Part shown: positions 17,678 through 27,096 of the stretch, piece by piece
How positions within the stretch are numbered: the first letter of the stretch is position 1
How the letters are laid out: every line of letters begins with the position of its first letter
Assembly (NCBI RefSeq): GCF_022447245.1
Contig: NZ_JAKVBC010000004.1
Location: 62,001-126,000 of the forward strand
Reading direction: 5' to 3'
Length of the DNA stretch: 64,000 nt
From: Kordia sp.
GTDB taxonomy: Bacteria > Bacteroidota > Bacteroidia > Flavobacteriales > Flavobacteriaceae
Translations under genes and position numbers: made by a program
The notes under the pieces: model-generated
What the model saw: the letters and a program-made list of their open reading frames with translations, nothing else
Database searches by the model: none
What the model was told of the DNA's origin: nothing

Positions 17678-17992
17678 ATGTACATTTATAGTGTAACTAT
17701 CAACATTGCAGACAGTGCGCACGAAGAATTTTTAAGCTGGATGAAAACACACATTCCAGACGTTTTGGCCACAGGAAAATTTACCGATGCCCGATTTTCT
17801 CAAGTATTAGTAGAAGAAGAAACTGGCGGAACTACCTATTCTGTTCAATACACTGCAAAATCTAGAGCAGATTTAGATGCATATTACGAAGAAGATGCAC
17901 CACGCTTACGAGAAGAAGGCATGAAAAAATTTGCAGATAAGATGTTGGGATTCCGTACGGAATTAAAGATTATAGAAGATTTTAAAGCCTAA
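17678..17992 (+). CDS. DUF4286 family protein
   Basis: 104 residues, a compact alpha/beta domain. MYIYSVTINIADSAHEEFLSWM and the closing LGFRTELKIIEDF are typical of DUF4286, a small cytoplasmic protein of unknown function widespread in Bacteroidota and often placed just before rsmA, as here. It starts a tight four-gene run with gaps of 5 and 3 bp. Confidence 0.85.
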   Translation: MYIYSVTINIADSAHEEFLSWMKTHIPDVLATGKFTDARFSQVLVEEETGGTTYSVQYTAKSRADLDAYYEEDAPRLREEGMKKFADKMLGFRTELKIIEDFKA

Positions 17993-17997
17993 CGAAG

Positions 17998-18441
17998 ATG
18001 AAAAAGAAAAAATATTATTCACAACTTGCTTACTTTGTCAAAGCAATTTTAATCATTGTAGTCATCGGTGTGTTTTTTTATATCGCTACAGAACTTTCCG
18101 ATAAAATCGCAGAAACTTTAAGTATCAAATTTCGCAAAAACCTTGTGGTTATTGAATATGTTGTCAATATCTTAGTCGGTATTATTTCCTTGTTACTTAT
18201 TCTAATCATTCTATTACGAGGAAAACCACAAATTACCCTTTCGGCGACGACCATACGTACCAATCGTTTCAAAAAGAAGTTTGACGAATTAAAATCGTAT
18301 CATCCAAGCAAAGGCGGAAGCGAACCGTATGTAATTTCAAAAGATGGAAAGCAATACGACTTAGAACTTTCATGGTTTTCCAAAAAAGATCAACAAGAAA
18401 TTGAAGCGTTTTTAATAGCTCAAATCAACACAATACAATAA
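17998..18441 (+). CDS. Two-helix membrane protein with PH-like domain
   Basis: 147 residues. Two transmembrane helices (about 15-35 and 52-72) are followed by a soluble domain of about 70 residues starting ITLSATTIRTNRF that resembles bacterial PH-like domains. I do not recognise a named family beyond that. It is between DUF4286 and rsmA with gaps of 5 and 3 bp, so it is co-expressed with ribosome maturation and Mg2+ transport genes. Confidence 0.7.
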   Translation: MKKKKYYSQLAYFVKAILIIVVIGVFFYIATELSDKIAETLSIKFRKNLVVIEYVVNILVGIISLLLILIILLRGKPQITLSATTIRTNRFKKKFDELKSYHPSKGGSEPYVISKDGKQYDLELSWFSKKDQQEIEAFLIAQINTIQ

Positions 18442-18444
18442 CAA

Positions 18445-19227
18445 ATGACGGATAAAGTAAGAGCAAAAAAACACTTAGGACAACATTTTTTAAAAGACGA
18501 AGAGGTTGCACAGCGCATTGCAGATACGTTGACACTCAACCGTTATGAAAATGTCTTAGAAATTGGTCCTGGAATGGGCGTTTTAACAAAATACTTACTT
18601 GAAAAACCAATCAAAACTTATGTATGTGAAATTGACACAGAGTCAGTTGCATATTTGCAAGCACACTATTTGCAGCTATCGGATCGTATTTTGGAAGAAG
18701 ATTTCTTAAAATACAATCTCAAAAAAACTTTTAAGGACGAACCTTTTGCTATTATTGGAAACTTCCCTTATAATATTTCTACGCAGATCGTATTTAAAAC
18801 ACTTGAAATGCGCGATCAAATTCCTGAATTTAGTGGTATGTTTCAAAAAGAAGTAGCACAACGTATTTGTGCGCCGCATGGAAACAAAACCTATGGAATT
18901 CTTTCAGTATTGACACAAGCGTTCTTTGATGCGGAATATTTATTTACCGTGCCACCAGGTGTTTTTAATCCGCCACCAAAGGTAGATTCTGGTGTGATGC
19001 GACTCATAAGAAAAGAAGATTACACACTTCCATGTGATGAAAAATTGTTCTTTAGAGTGGTAAAAATGGCGTTTCAACAACGTAGAAAAACACTTCGTAA
19101 CAGTTTAAAAACATTCAATCTGTCCGATAATTTAAAAGAAGATACTATCTTTGGACTGCGACCTGAACAACTAAGTGTTCAAGGATTCGTAGATTTAACC
19201 ATCAAGATAGCAAATGACTCCATTTAA
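18445..19227 (+). CDS. rsmA: 16S rRNA (adenine(1518)-N6/adenine(1519)-N6)-dimethyltransferase
   Basis: 260 residues, standard KsgA length. [18 protein letters not shown] is the family start, [10 protein letters not shown] the SAM-binding motif I, and NFPYNIS the catalytic motif IV. The C-terminal [15 protein letters not shown] segment is also diagnostic. It dimethylates two adenosines at the 3' end of 16S rRNA in late small-subunit assembly. It overlaps mgtE by 14 bp. Confidence 0.97.
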   Translation: MTDKVRAKKHLGQHFLKDEEVAQRIADTLTLNRYENVLEIGPGMGVLTKYLLEKPIKTYVCEIDTESVAYLQAHYLQLSDRILEEDFLKYNLKKTFKDEPFAIIGNFPYNISTQIVFKTLEMRDQIPEFSGMFQKEVAQRICAPHGNKTYGILSVLTQAFFDAEYLFTVPPGVFNPPPKVDSGVMRLIRKEDYTLPCDEKLFFRVVKMAFQQRRKTLRNSLKTFNLSDNLKEDTIFGLRPEQLSVQGFVDLTIKIANDSI

Positions 19228-20566
19228 ACTCACTGATGAGCTCATAGCGCAAGTGCAAAGCCATGTTGAGCAACGTAAAGACTCAATACTTCTAACATTG
19301 TTAGAAGAGTTGCACTATGCCGATATTGCAGAGATTATTGATGAGTTACAACTTGAAGAAGCAACGTATATTATAAAACTGCTTGACAGTGAAAAAACAT
19401 CCGATATTCTTACGGAAGTTGATGATGATGTACGTGAAAAAATTCTAGAAAATCTTTCTGCCAAAGAAATTGCCGAAGAAATTGACGAACTCGATACGGA
19501 TGATGCAGCAGACATTATTAACGAACTTCCTGACGAACGAAGACAGGAAGTAATTTCGGAGCTAGAAGATAAAGAACACGCCAAAGAAATTGTAGAATTA
19601 CTTCGTTATGATGAAGATACTGCTGGTGGATTGATGGCAAAAGAGTTGGTGAGTGCCAATGAAAATTGGAATGTATTGACCTGCGTAAAAGAAATGCGCA
19701 AGCAAGCAGAAGAAGTAACACGTGTACATTCTATTTATGTAATTGATGATGATGGAATTTTAAAGGGAAGACTTTCACTTAAAGATTTATTGACTACTTC
19801 TACCAGAGCACATATCAAAGATGTGTACATCCCAAAAGTAGATTATGTAAATGTAAATGACAAAGCAGAAGATGTTGCTAAAGTAATGTCCAAATACGAT
19901 TTAGAAGCCATTCCAGTAGTCGATGAGATGAAACGACTTGTAGGACGTATTACGATTGATGATATTGTAGATGTTATCCGTGAAGAAGCCGAAAAAGATT
20001 ATCAATTAGCTGCTGGTATTACGCAAGACGTCGAAGCTGATGACAGTATTTGGGAACTCACACGTGCACGTTTGCCTTGGCTATTTTTAGGACTATTAGG
20101 AGGAATTGGTGCTGCAGCTATTATGGAAGGTTTTGATAAAATGCTGGAAAACTACTCTATTCTTTTCTTTTTTACACCGTTAATTGCGGCGATGGCAGGA
20201 AATGTGGGTGTACAATCGAGTGCAATTATCGTACAAGGCTTAGCTAATGACGACATCAAAGGCAGCATTAATAACCGATTGTGGAAAGAAATGCTTCTAG
20301 CCTTATTAAACGGACTCGCTTTAGCCATTATATTATTTGCAGTAGTTTGGATATGGAAAGAAAATCCTGTCGAAGCTTTAGCAATATCTGTTTCATTAGT
20401 TGCAGTCATTATTGTTGCGGGAATTATCGGTACGTTTATTCCGTTATTCTTGGACAAAAGAGGCATTGATCCAGCAATTGCCACAGGACCGTTTATTACC
20501 ACAAGCAATGATATCTTCGGGATTTTAATTTACTTCCTTATTGCTAAATTAATCATAGGGATATAA
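19214..20566 (+). CDS. mgtE: Magnesium transporter MgtE
   Basis: 450 residues. The order is an acidic, helical MgtE N-domain (about 1-130, many Glu/Asp-Ile repeats such as [20 protein letters not shown]), two CBS domains (about 135-255), and a membrane domain with five helices (about 285-450). Segments [22 protein letters not shown] and [17 protein letters not shown] are in the Mg2+ pore region. The N-domain and CBS pair sense cytosolic Mg2+ and close the channel in known MgtE. It overlaps rsmA by 14 bp, so translation is likely coupled. Confidence 0.96.
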   Translation: MTPFKLTDELIAQVQSHVEQRKDSILLTLLEELHYADIAEIIDELQLEEATYIIKLLDSEKTSDILTEVDDDVREKILENLSAKEIAEEIDELDTDDAADIINELPDERRQEVISELEDKEHAKEIVELLRYDEDTAGGLMAKELVSANENWNVLTCVKEMRKQAEEVTRVHSIYVIDDDGILKGRLSLKDLLTTSTRAHIKDVYIPKVDYVNVNDKAEDVAKVMSKYDLEAIPVVDEMKRLVGRITIDDIVDVIREEAEKDYQLAAGITQDVEADDSIWELTRARLPWLFLGLLGGIGAAAIMEGFDKMLENYSILFFFTPLIAAMAGNVGVQSSAIIVQGLANDDIKGSINNRLWKEMLLALLNGLALAIILFAVVWIWKENPVEALAISVSLVAVIIVAGIIGTFIPLFLDKRGIDPAIATGPFITTSNDIFGILIYFLIAKLIIGI

Positions 20567-20590
20567 AAAAGACGAACCGAAGTTCGCTCT
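20564..20590 (-). terminator. Terminator with TTCG tetraloop, minus strand
   Basis: On the minus strand CGAAC-TTCG-GTTCG is followed by a T-run. It lies 35 bp behind the RiPP precursor at 20625 and would end its transcript. Confidence 0.6.
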
Positions 20591-20624
20591 TGTCATTGAA
20601 AAAAAGCGAATCCTCCAATTCACT

Positions 20625-20840
20625 CTAAGTTCTTATCCAACTGTATATTACAAACATATAATAGTTATTATTGATAGAAATACCACAATTGTCATCTCTG
20701 TCTGTTCTAGAAAAACATAGTTCAGTTGGACAATCTTCTAAATTTCCACTTTGTCCTCCTTTAACTTCAGCTGCGTTACACATGCTAAGCTCAGAAACTT
20801 TTGTCTTGTTTAACTTTAATATTGTAACTTGTTTTGTCAT
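20625..20840 (-). CDS. Class I lanthipeptide-type RiPP precursor
   Basis: 71 residues. The leader MTKQVTILKLNKTKVSELSM to AAEVKGG has the Lys-rich LxLNKxxVSxL pattern and double glycine of flavobacterial class I lanthipeptide precursors. The core after GG starts QSGNLEDCPTELCFSRTDR and holds three Cys plus Ser/Thr for possible thioether rings. The C-terminus is Asn/Tyr-rich and unusually long. No modification or export gene is adjacent. A second, broken precursor lies 75 bp upstream on the same strand, and the terminator at 20564 follows. Confidence 0.72.
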   Translation of the reverse strand: MTKQVTILKLNKTKVSELSMCNAAEVKGGQSGNLEDCPTELCFSRTDRDDNCGISINNNYYMFVIYSWIRT

Positions 20841-20915
20841 GGATAATTTTTATAATTTTTGAAAAATGATTTGAAAAAGTGACCCGAAGTCCGCTTCATT
20901 ACACTGTAATATATC

Positions 20916-21094
20916 TTAACAAGGTGTTGCAACTGACTCGTTAGGGCATCACCAACCTGTTAAACAACCTACTTGATTAGTATGGCAAAATGTTCCAGCC
21001 CCTGTTTTTCCCCTTTAACAGCTGCTGCTTTTTCAATACTTAATTCGGATACTACTGATTTATTTAACTTTAAATTTTTACTGTGTTTTTTCAT
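20916..21094 (-). pseudogene. Frameshifted lanthipeptide-type precursor
   Basis: From ATG 21094 the leader MKKHSKNLKLNKSVVSELSI to AAAVKG is intact and very like its neighbour. Right at the expected GG site the frame breaks in a run of four G. Adding one G gives KGGKTGAGTFCHTNQVGCL and onwards TGW, then an in-frame TGA, then CPNESVATPC and TAA. The restored peptide would be 59 residues with four Cys. One lost G plus one nonsense codon indicates a dead precursor, unless sequencing error is involved. Confidence 0.65.
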
Positions 21095-21299
21095 AATATT
21101 ATATATTTTAAATCGTTAATGATGAAACAAATGAAATACTAAATTTGTGGAGAAAAAAGAGATGTAAACCGTGATTATTGAATTAGCGCATTGAAAATCA
21201 AAAACATATCTCAACAAAGCAAAAATTGCAAAACCTTAAATATCAAGCATATAAAACAACACTAAACCAATAATTATCGAATTCAAGGTTCAAAAAGGA

Positions 21300-21821
21300 A
21301 TGGAAAATCATACAATAAGAAAAGCGGTTCCCGCAGATGCAAAATTTATATCATTATTAGCAAAAATTAACTTTTCTGAATCCTTTGGTAATTTATTTGC
21401 TTCCGAAGAAGAACTCCGACTGTATATTGATAAAAAGTTTTCCATAGAAAAAATGACAGACTCCATTGAAAGGAGTGATAATGTTTTTTGGATTGCGTAT
21501 GTAAAGACGCTTCCTGTAGGCTATGCAAAATTAAAAAAGGATATTCCTGTTCCCAACTCAAACTATACTGAAGCCGCTGAACTTCAAAAAATATATATAC
21601 TAAAAGATTATCTTTCAGAAGGAAACGGTTTAAAATTGAAAATAGATTTTTTTGAAGAAATTCAAAAGCTTAGCATCAAACATGTTTGGTTAAAAGAACT
21701 CCATACAGATCAACGTGCGCTAAATTTTTACAAAGCAAACGACTTTCACAAACATCATACACAATCATTTACCATAGGACGAGAAGATTTTGTTTTCAAT
21801 ATTATGATGAAAACATTGTAA
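21300..21821 (+). CDS. GNAT family N-acetyltransferase
   Basis: 173 residues with the GNAT layout: IRKAVPADAKFISLLAKINF at the start, PVGYAKLKKD near residue 72, QKIYILKDYLSEGNGLKLKI (acetyl-CoA loop) near 97, and WLKELHTDQRALNFYKANDF near 140. It would transfer an acyl group from CoA to an amine. The substrate cannot be read from sequence. It is followed 19 bp later by a cupin gene. Confidence 0.88.
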   Translation: MENHTIRKAVPADAKFISLLAKINFSESFGNLFASEEELRLYIDKKFSIEKMTDSIERSDNVFWIAYVKTLPVGYAKLKKDIPVPNSNYTEAAELQKIYILKDYLSEGNGLKLKIDFFEEIQKLSIKHVWLKELHTDQRALNFYKANDFHKHHTQSFTIGREDFVFNIMMKTL

Positions 21822-21840
21822 AATCTCGTAATTTAGTTGC

Positions 21841-22206
21841 ATGAATGCAATTAATATCAAAGACAAATTTAAGCTCGTTGACACGCAATGGCATCCTCGT
21901 CAAATTGCTATTGTTGACGATATGCAAGTCATCCTTGCTAAAATTCAAGGTGAATTTGTATGGCACAAACACGATGATGAAGACGAACTTTTTCAAGTGA
22001 TTAAAGGAACTTTATACATGAAGTTCCGCGACAAAACCGTTACAGTAAACGAAGGCGAAATTATTGTAGTTCCTAAAGGTGTAGAACATTGCCCTGCCAC
22101 TAAAGATGATGAAGAAGTACATTTATTACTTTTTGAAAAACTCACCACAGCACATACGGGGAATGTACAACATGAAAAAACTCAAACTGAATATCCTAAA
22201 ATATAG
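21841..22206 (+). CDS. Cupin-domain protein
   Basis: 121 residues forming one small cupin barrel. VWHKHDDEDELFQVIKGTL (about 40-58) gives the two His and Glu of cupin motif 1, and VVPKGVEHCPAT (about 75-86) gives the motif 2 His, so metal binding is expected. The function is unassigned; many relatives are cytoplasmic sugar- or amino-acid-related enzymes. It is five bases from a broken dehydrogenase gene. Confidence 0.85.
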   Translation: MNAINIKDKFKLVDTQWHPRQIAIVDDMQVILAKIQGEFVWHKHDDEDELFQVIKGTLYMKFRDKTVTVNEGEIIVVPKGVEHCPATKDDEEVHLLLFEKLTTAHTGNVQHEKTQTEYPKI

Positions 22207-22211
22207 TACGC

Positions 22212-23150
22212 GTGAACATATTACACCTTGACGAAAATCATCCGTTACTAATTACACAATTTGCAGAACTTGGACATATTAATCATGAAGATTATACGTC
22301 TAATAAAGCTGAAATTGAAGCCAAAATTCATAACTACGATGGTTTTATAATTCGCAGTCGTTTCAAAATTGATGCGGAATTTCTAGCAAAAGCTACCAAT
22401 TTAAAATTTATTGGTCGTGTAGGTGCTGGATTGGAAAATATTGATTGTGAATTTGCCGCAGCACAAGGTATCAAACTGATTTCTGCACCTGAAGGCAATC
22501 GGAATGCTGTTGGAGAACACGCACTAGGAATGCTGCTATCATTGTTCAACAAACTCAACAAAGCAGATCGTGAAGTCCGTGACGGCAAATGGTTACGAGA
22601 AGCCAATCGCGGTGTAGAACTCGATGGACAAACTGTAGGAATTATTGGTTATGGAAATATGGGAAAAGCGTTTGCTAAAAAGTTGCGCGGTTTTGATATT
22701 GAGGTTCTTTTTCATGATTTAAAAGACGGTATCGGCGATGAAAACGCAACACAGGTTTCATTATCTGAATTGCAAAAACACGCTACGGTGTTAAGTTTAC
22801 ACACACCACAAACTCCACTGACCAAGAATATGATCAACAAAGAGTTTATAGAAGCATTTCTACATAATTTTTGGTTCATCAATACTGCACGCTGAAAAAG
22901 TGTCGTTACACAAGACTTGGTGGAAGCTTTACAATCAGGAAAAATATTAGGTGCTGGATTAGATGTATTGGAATATGAAAAAAGTTCGTTTGAAAATCTA
23001 TTCACTGACGATCAAATGCCTACAGCTTTTCAATACCTGATTCAAGCAGAAAATGTATTACTATCTCCTCATGTTGCTGGTTGGACTAAAGAAAGTAAAG
23101 AAAAATTAGCACAAACCATTATAGATAAATTCAAAGCGTATTTTCATTAA
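22212..23150 (+). pseudogene. NAD-dependent 2-hydroxyacid dehydrogenase, interrupted by one TGA
   Basis: The whole 312-codon frame is intact except for TGA at 22893-22895. Before it are the substrate-domain N-terminus, GRVGAGLENIDCEFAAAQGI and the Rossmann motif VGIIGYGNMGKAFAKKL; after it KSVVTQDLVEALQSGKILGAGLDVLE and SPHVAGWTKES. The stop sits where the family has Gly in NTARG, so GGA to TGA by one substitution explains it. The product resembles D-3-phosphoglycerate dehydrogenase-type proteins. The truncated 227-residue product lacks the catalytic His. Start is GTG 22212. Confidence 0.85.
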
Positions 23151-23158
23151 ATTTAGGT

Positions 23159-23746
23159 ATGAAAAAAAACCATTTTCATATTTGGAGCGCTTATCATTGC
23201 ATTGCTGCTTTTGTTTTAATTAAGTAAAAATTGGCTGGTTTTTGAAAAATTCATACTTTGAGTGGGGTACTGTCATTAAAATTGTTTTCTTACTTGTCCT
23301 CTATTTTGGTGAAGGATTATCATTTAAAATACAAGAAGTCATTGGTTATACAACCATGGTTAAATGTTTATTTCCTGTATACTTTGGTATCAAATGATAT
23401 GGGGATTACAAAAAATAATGACTCCGTAAACTTTAAATTAAGATTTAAAGTTGACATCATAATTACTTGATGTGACGCTATCGGTTTTACGATTGTTGAT
23501 TACCTGTTTGTAAATTATATTTACCCTGAATTCCTTAAAAAATATTTAGCATATCAAATGGACGAAATCAATGCTTCTAACATACCTGCTGAACAAAAAG
23601 TGAAAGACATTGCATATGCCAAAGAAATGATGAAAAATTATGTAACACCTGCTTTTGGTACTTTGTTGATGTTTTCTATGGTTTTTATTCTTGGTATCGT
23701 TATGTCAATACTAACAATGTTGACTTTACAACGAAAAAGTAGTTAG
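23159..23746 (+). pseudogene. DUF4199 membrane protein, degenerate copy
   Basis: The remnant begins as a membrane start (MKKTIFIFGALIIALLL if one A is removed from an eight-A run), with TAA after LLLF. It later reads NDSVNFKLRFKVDIIIT, TGA, then AIGFTIVDYLFVNYIYPEF, and ends with an intact stretch MDEINASNIPAEQKVKDIAY to LTLQRKSS. These are the parts of a DUF4199 protein, the family of the intact gene that follows at 23891. At least one frameshift and several stops are present. It is probably a decayed paralogue. Confidence 0.75.
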
Positions 23747-23890
23747 CATTCACGCTAAGATATCCATAGCATACAATAGTTCTTATATACTAAAATTGCT
23801 ACCTTAGTAAAAACGAGTTAGCATTTGTATCCATATACTATTTCATTGTTTATGCTCGTTTTAAAGTATCAAATTTTAAACTTCATAGAG

Positions 23891-24406
23891 ATGAAAAGCA
23901 CAGTGCTCAAATACGGTATTTACAGTTTTATCTTAGCAGCTATACTTTTTTCGTCAGCACTTTATTTTGGATATGCATTAGCGTTTAAAACACATGGAAT
24001 TATTGGATATCTTACGATTGTAGCTTCCTTAAGTTTTGTGTTTTTTGGAATTAAACATTACAAAAATCATGGCCTCGATGGAGAAATTGATTTCAAAACT
24101 GCATTTGTGGTTGGTTTCAGCATTGTTTGCTTTGCAGCAATTGCCTTTGGCTTGATTGATGCTATTTATATATCTACCATTAATCCTGAATTCTCAGAAA
24201 GCTATATTGCGCATGAGTTCCGTGTATTAGAAACTCAAAATTTACCAGAAGTAATTGTGCAAATTGATAAAGAAACGGTATTAAAACAAAGCGAAGTATT
24301 TAAAAATCCAATCATTATTTTCTTTGTTTCCCTGATGCTAGTGTTAGTAGTTGGAACTATTATTTCATTACTTTCTGCATTACTACTACACAAAAAACAA
24401 GAATAA
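23891..24406 (+). CDS. DUF4199 domain membrane protein
   Basis: 171 residues with four hydrophobic helices, two near the N-terminus, one at about 75-100 and one at the C-terminus. GIIGYLTIVASLSFVFFGIK and the final SLLSALLLHKKQE match DUF4199, inner-membrane proteins of unknown function common in Flavobacteriia. ATG 23891 was chosen over an upstream ATG at 23825 because the family begins right at MKSTVLKYGIYSF. Its neighbours on both sides are pseudogenes. Confidence 0.85.
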   Translation: MKSTVLKYGIYSFILAAILFSSALYFGYALAFKTHGIIGYLTIVASLSFVFFGIKHYKNHGLDGEIDFKTAFVVGFSIVCFAAIAFGLIDAIYISTINPEFSESYIAHEFRVLETQNLPEVIVQIDKETVLKQSEVFKNPIIIFFVSLMLVLVVGTIISLLSALLLHKKQE

Positions 24407-24430
24407 GAATAACAATTAAATAACGAACAA

Positions 24431-24817
24431 ATGAAAAATAGAGTAACAGGTTTAGGTGGATTTTTCTTTAAAACTGAAGATCCCAAAGGACTAAAAAATT
24501 GGTATGGCAAACATTTAGGTTTACCGGTAGACGATTATGACTGCACATTTTAGTGGAAATATGAAAAAGGAAACGATTGTTCTACACAATGGAGTACATT
24601 TCCTGATGATACTAAGTACATTCGGCCAAGTGAAAAACAATTTATGATGAATTTTCGAGTTAAATATTTAGTAGAACTTCTAGCAGTATTAAAAGAAGAA
24701 GGTGTCACGATTGTTGGAGAAATTGAAGAATATAGTTACGGAAAGTTTGGCTGGATTGTAGATCCTGAAGGCAACAAAATTCAACTTTGGGAACCAAATG
24801 ATGACGCATTTAAATAA
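24431..24817 (+). pseudogene. VOC-family protein with internal TAG
   Basis: A 129-codon frame from MKNRVTGLGGFFFKTEDPKG to WEPNDDAFK is typical of a small VOC protein (LKNWYGKHLGLPV, YGKFGWIVDPEGNKIQLWEP). TAG at 24551-24553 interrupts it at residue 41, directly before a conserved Trp. No ATG lies soon after the stop, so the rest is unlikely to be made. One substitution would restore it. It is 24 bp behind the intact DUF4199 gene. Confidence 0.82.
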
Positions 24818-24879
24818 TTTATTTTATCTTGAAGATGCTCAAAAACCTACCAATTTTTTGAACCAAAATCAATAGATGA

Positions 24880-25780
24880 ATGAAAAAACTTCCGCTCTTG
24901 CTATTTTTAATTTGTACGATTGGACAAGCATAAATTGAAGAAATCATCAAAAAAGACATTACAAAACTCACCAACATCATCAATACAAAAAATGCGCAGG
25001 CTTTTTATGATTTTTTTTGTGACGCAAAAGATTTGAAAAAAATATTTACGGCGAGTGATGAAACTGATTATAAAAAAATTGAGTTTCGTTATGGACAACA
25101 TTGCAAGCAAGTCCACAACAACTCTTTGCTGAATTTGATAAAAAAATGAAAAACTATGGAAAACGACCAACGATAAAACCATATTTGCTGATGTTTGAAC
25201 GAGAAACAATGAATGCTGAGAAAAAAACATTCATCAGCATCTTTTTTAAGGACTCCAAGGGCACTATGTACAGCATGGAGTTAAAAGCAAAGAAAATTGG
25301 CAATGAACTATTTTATGCATACAAAGAAGAGATTGAAAAGATGCAACAAAAAAAATCGGAAATTTCAATGAAAACATCAAACCGCTCATCACAAATAACA
25401 CAAGCAAGTTTTCTATAATTACCTTTAACAAAGCTACTTCAGCCGCAAAAGACAAGCCATATCTTTATGCTGCTGTAAATGAAAAACCTATTATTGAAAA
25501 TAGAGTAAAACTATCAGACTTTACTAAAAAAATACAAGCAGAAGTTCTAGAAATTGTTGATGCCTCTAAAGAAAATAAAGGTCGAAATAGATGTATGGTA
25601 CGCTTAATAGTTACAAAAGACAAACAACTAAAAAATATTAAAATTAGTGCTGCAACCAAAAGTTTAGAGAATAATGTTTTAACAGTACTTCAAAAGCAAA
25701 AAGTTACCCAACCTGGTAAAAAAGATGGAATTCCAGTAGACACACAAATTTCGCTTACACTGATGTTTACTATAAATTAA
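24880..25780 (+). pseudogene. Secreted protein with TonB-C-like C-terminus, broken
   Basis: ATG 24880 opens a signal-peptide-like start, MKKLPLLLFLICTIGQA, then TAA. The same frame continues IEEIIKKDITKLTNIINTKN and on to about 25100. A second frame carries MFERETMNAEKKTFISIFF and onwards to about 25350. A third runs to the end with CMVRLIVTKDKQLKNIKIS and KPGKKDGIPVD-type sequence (QPGKKDGIPVDTQISLTL) that resembles the C-terminal domain of TonB-like energy transducers. One nonsense codon and two frameshifts mean it cannot give a full product. It resembles no family that I can name as a whole. Confidence 0.68.
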
Positions 25781-25867
25781 AGTGTGCAATAGATATTTTT
25801 GACGATTAATTTGTAACAAATATGTGATCTTATAAACTAATTAAGTATCATCAAAAGTAGAACAATC

Positions 25868-26512
25868 ATGAGTGAAGACAACGATAATTTATCTAAAGAA
25901 CCAGAAGAAGTACATAAAGCAAAAATAGTCAGAGATACCAAAGCAGAAGAAGTCAGAGATGAAATCAAAGATTCTTTACACAATGCTAAGGAGAAAGCTA
26001 CTGAATATGCTGAAAAAGCAAAAGAAAAGGCTTCTAAATTTACAGAAGAAGCCAAAGAAGCATTAGGCGGAGCAACGGAAAAAGCTTCTGAATTTGCTGA
26101 GGAAGCAAAAGAAAAGTTTTCTGAATACGCTGAACAAGCACAGAAAAAAGCAGCCGACTTTGCAGAAGATGCCAAGGAAGCTTTCGGAGATGCCAAAGAA
26201 AAGGCTTCTGAATTTGCAGACGAAGCTAAAGAAAAGTTTTCTGAGTACGCTGAAAAAGCACAAGAAAAAGCAGCTGACTTTGCAGAAGATGCCAAAGAAA
26301 AATATGACGAATACAAAGAAGTCGCAAAAGATAAATTCGCTGAAATTAGCGAAGAAGCCAAAGAAGTTTTAGAAAACGTTTCTGAGAAAGTAAGCGAATT
26401 TGCAGAAGAAGCCAGCGAACGTTTGGGAGAATTCACAGAAGAGGCAAAAGAAACCTTAGAAGAAGCTTCCAAAAAAACAAAAAGTTTCTTTAAAGACTTG
26501 TTTGGAAAATAA
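25868..26512 (+). CDS. LEA-like/amphipathic-helix repeat protein
   Basis: 214 residues, very rich in Ala, Glu and Lys, with no signal peptide. From about residue 35 the sequence is built from 11-residue-like repeats (AEEAKEKFSEY type), as in group 3 late-embryogenesis-abundant and apolipoprotein-like proteins. A 40-residue block is repeated in tandem (nucleotides 26078-26197 and 26198-26317) with few changes. The short C-terminus KSFFKDLFGK is aromatic and may bind membrane. Such proteins are usually linked to desiccation, salt or cold stress. It has its own terminator. The opposite strand also has a long Ser-rich open frame, which I regard as a codon artefact. Confidence 0.78.
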   Translation: MSEDNDNLSKEPEEVHKAKIVRDTKAEEVRDEIKDSLHNAKEKATEYAEKAKEKASKFTEEAKEALGGATEKASEFAEEAKEKFSEYAEQAQKKAADFAEDAKEAFGDAKEKASEFADEAKEKFSEYAEKAQEKAADFAEDAKEKYDEYKEVAKDKFAEISEEAKEVLENVSEKVSEFAEEASERLGEFTEEAKETLEEASKKTKSFFKDLFGK

Positions 26513-26520
26513 ACATATCA

Positions 26521-26549
26521 AAAGCTAGAAATATTTCTAGCTTTTTTTA
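26521..26549 (+). terminator. Terminator after the LEA-like gene
   Basis: AAAGCTAGAAATATTTCTAGCTTTTTTT forms a 10-bp stem with a T-run, eight bases behind the stop codon. Confidence 0.85.
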
Positions 26550-26582
26550 TCTTTATTGTAATATCACGTTACAACCTACGTT

Positions 26583-26912
26583 ATGGGCATTACAAAAAAT
26601 CACATTTTCGACGAGTATCAAAATGAAACAGCTTTAATTACTAAAGTTTTAGGACATCCAGCGCGTATTGCTATTTTACAGCATATTAGCAAAAATGAAT
26701 ATTGCAATTGTAATGACTTGGTAAAAGCTACAGGACTCGCTCAACCCACAGTTTCTCAACACCTCTCCGAAATCAAGAGAATTCAATTGCTTAAACAAAA
26801 ACAACAAGGCAAAAATACCTTTTATGCAATCGATTTGGATTTACTGAATCAGTATCGTAGAAAAATCAATGATTTCTTTGTAAAAGTACAAGTTAATACC
26901 AAAAATAACTGA
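26583..26912 (+). CDS. ArsR-family winged-helix repressor
   Basis: 109 residues with the ArsR fold: helix LITKVLGHPARIAILQHIS, then CNCNDLVKATGLAQPTVSQHLSEIKR as recognition region, then the beta wing. Cys41 and Cys43 lie in a position like the ELCVCDL metal site of classical ArsR, so metalloid sensing is plausible. An arsenate-reductase-like gene follows 184 bp downstream. A gapped palindrome GTAATATCACGTTAC at 26558-26572, just before the start, could be its operator (weak). Confidence 0.85.
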   Translation: MGITKNHIFDEYQNETALITKVLGHPARIAILQHISKNEYCNCNDLVKATGLAQPTVSQHLSEIKRIQLLKQKQQGKNTFYAIDLDLLNQYRRKINDFFVKVQVNTKNN

Positions 26913-27096
26913 TTATTAAGTTTATAACAGTTTTAGTACACTTATGTTAAATACTGTGTTTTTTGCACAGAATACCCTTTCTTCTGCTTACATTTGCCGA
27001 CATTAAAGCGTTAATTTTTAAAATACTTTACGCCTAATAGCTAAAAAAGTTCTTTAAAATTAACGATGTAATCAACCCTCAACCTACTATAAAATT

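Noticed and set aside
20671-20862. 63-codon plus-strand frame over the RiPP precursor
   Set aside because: It is antisense to the precursor, whose leader matches a known pattern.
25837-26472. 211-codon Ser-rich open frame on the minus strand
   Set aside because: It is the exact antisense of the LEA-like repeat gene; its Ser/Ala/Phe bias follows from AAR/GAA/GCN codons on the coding strand.
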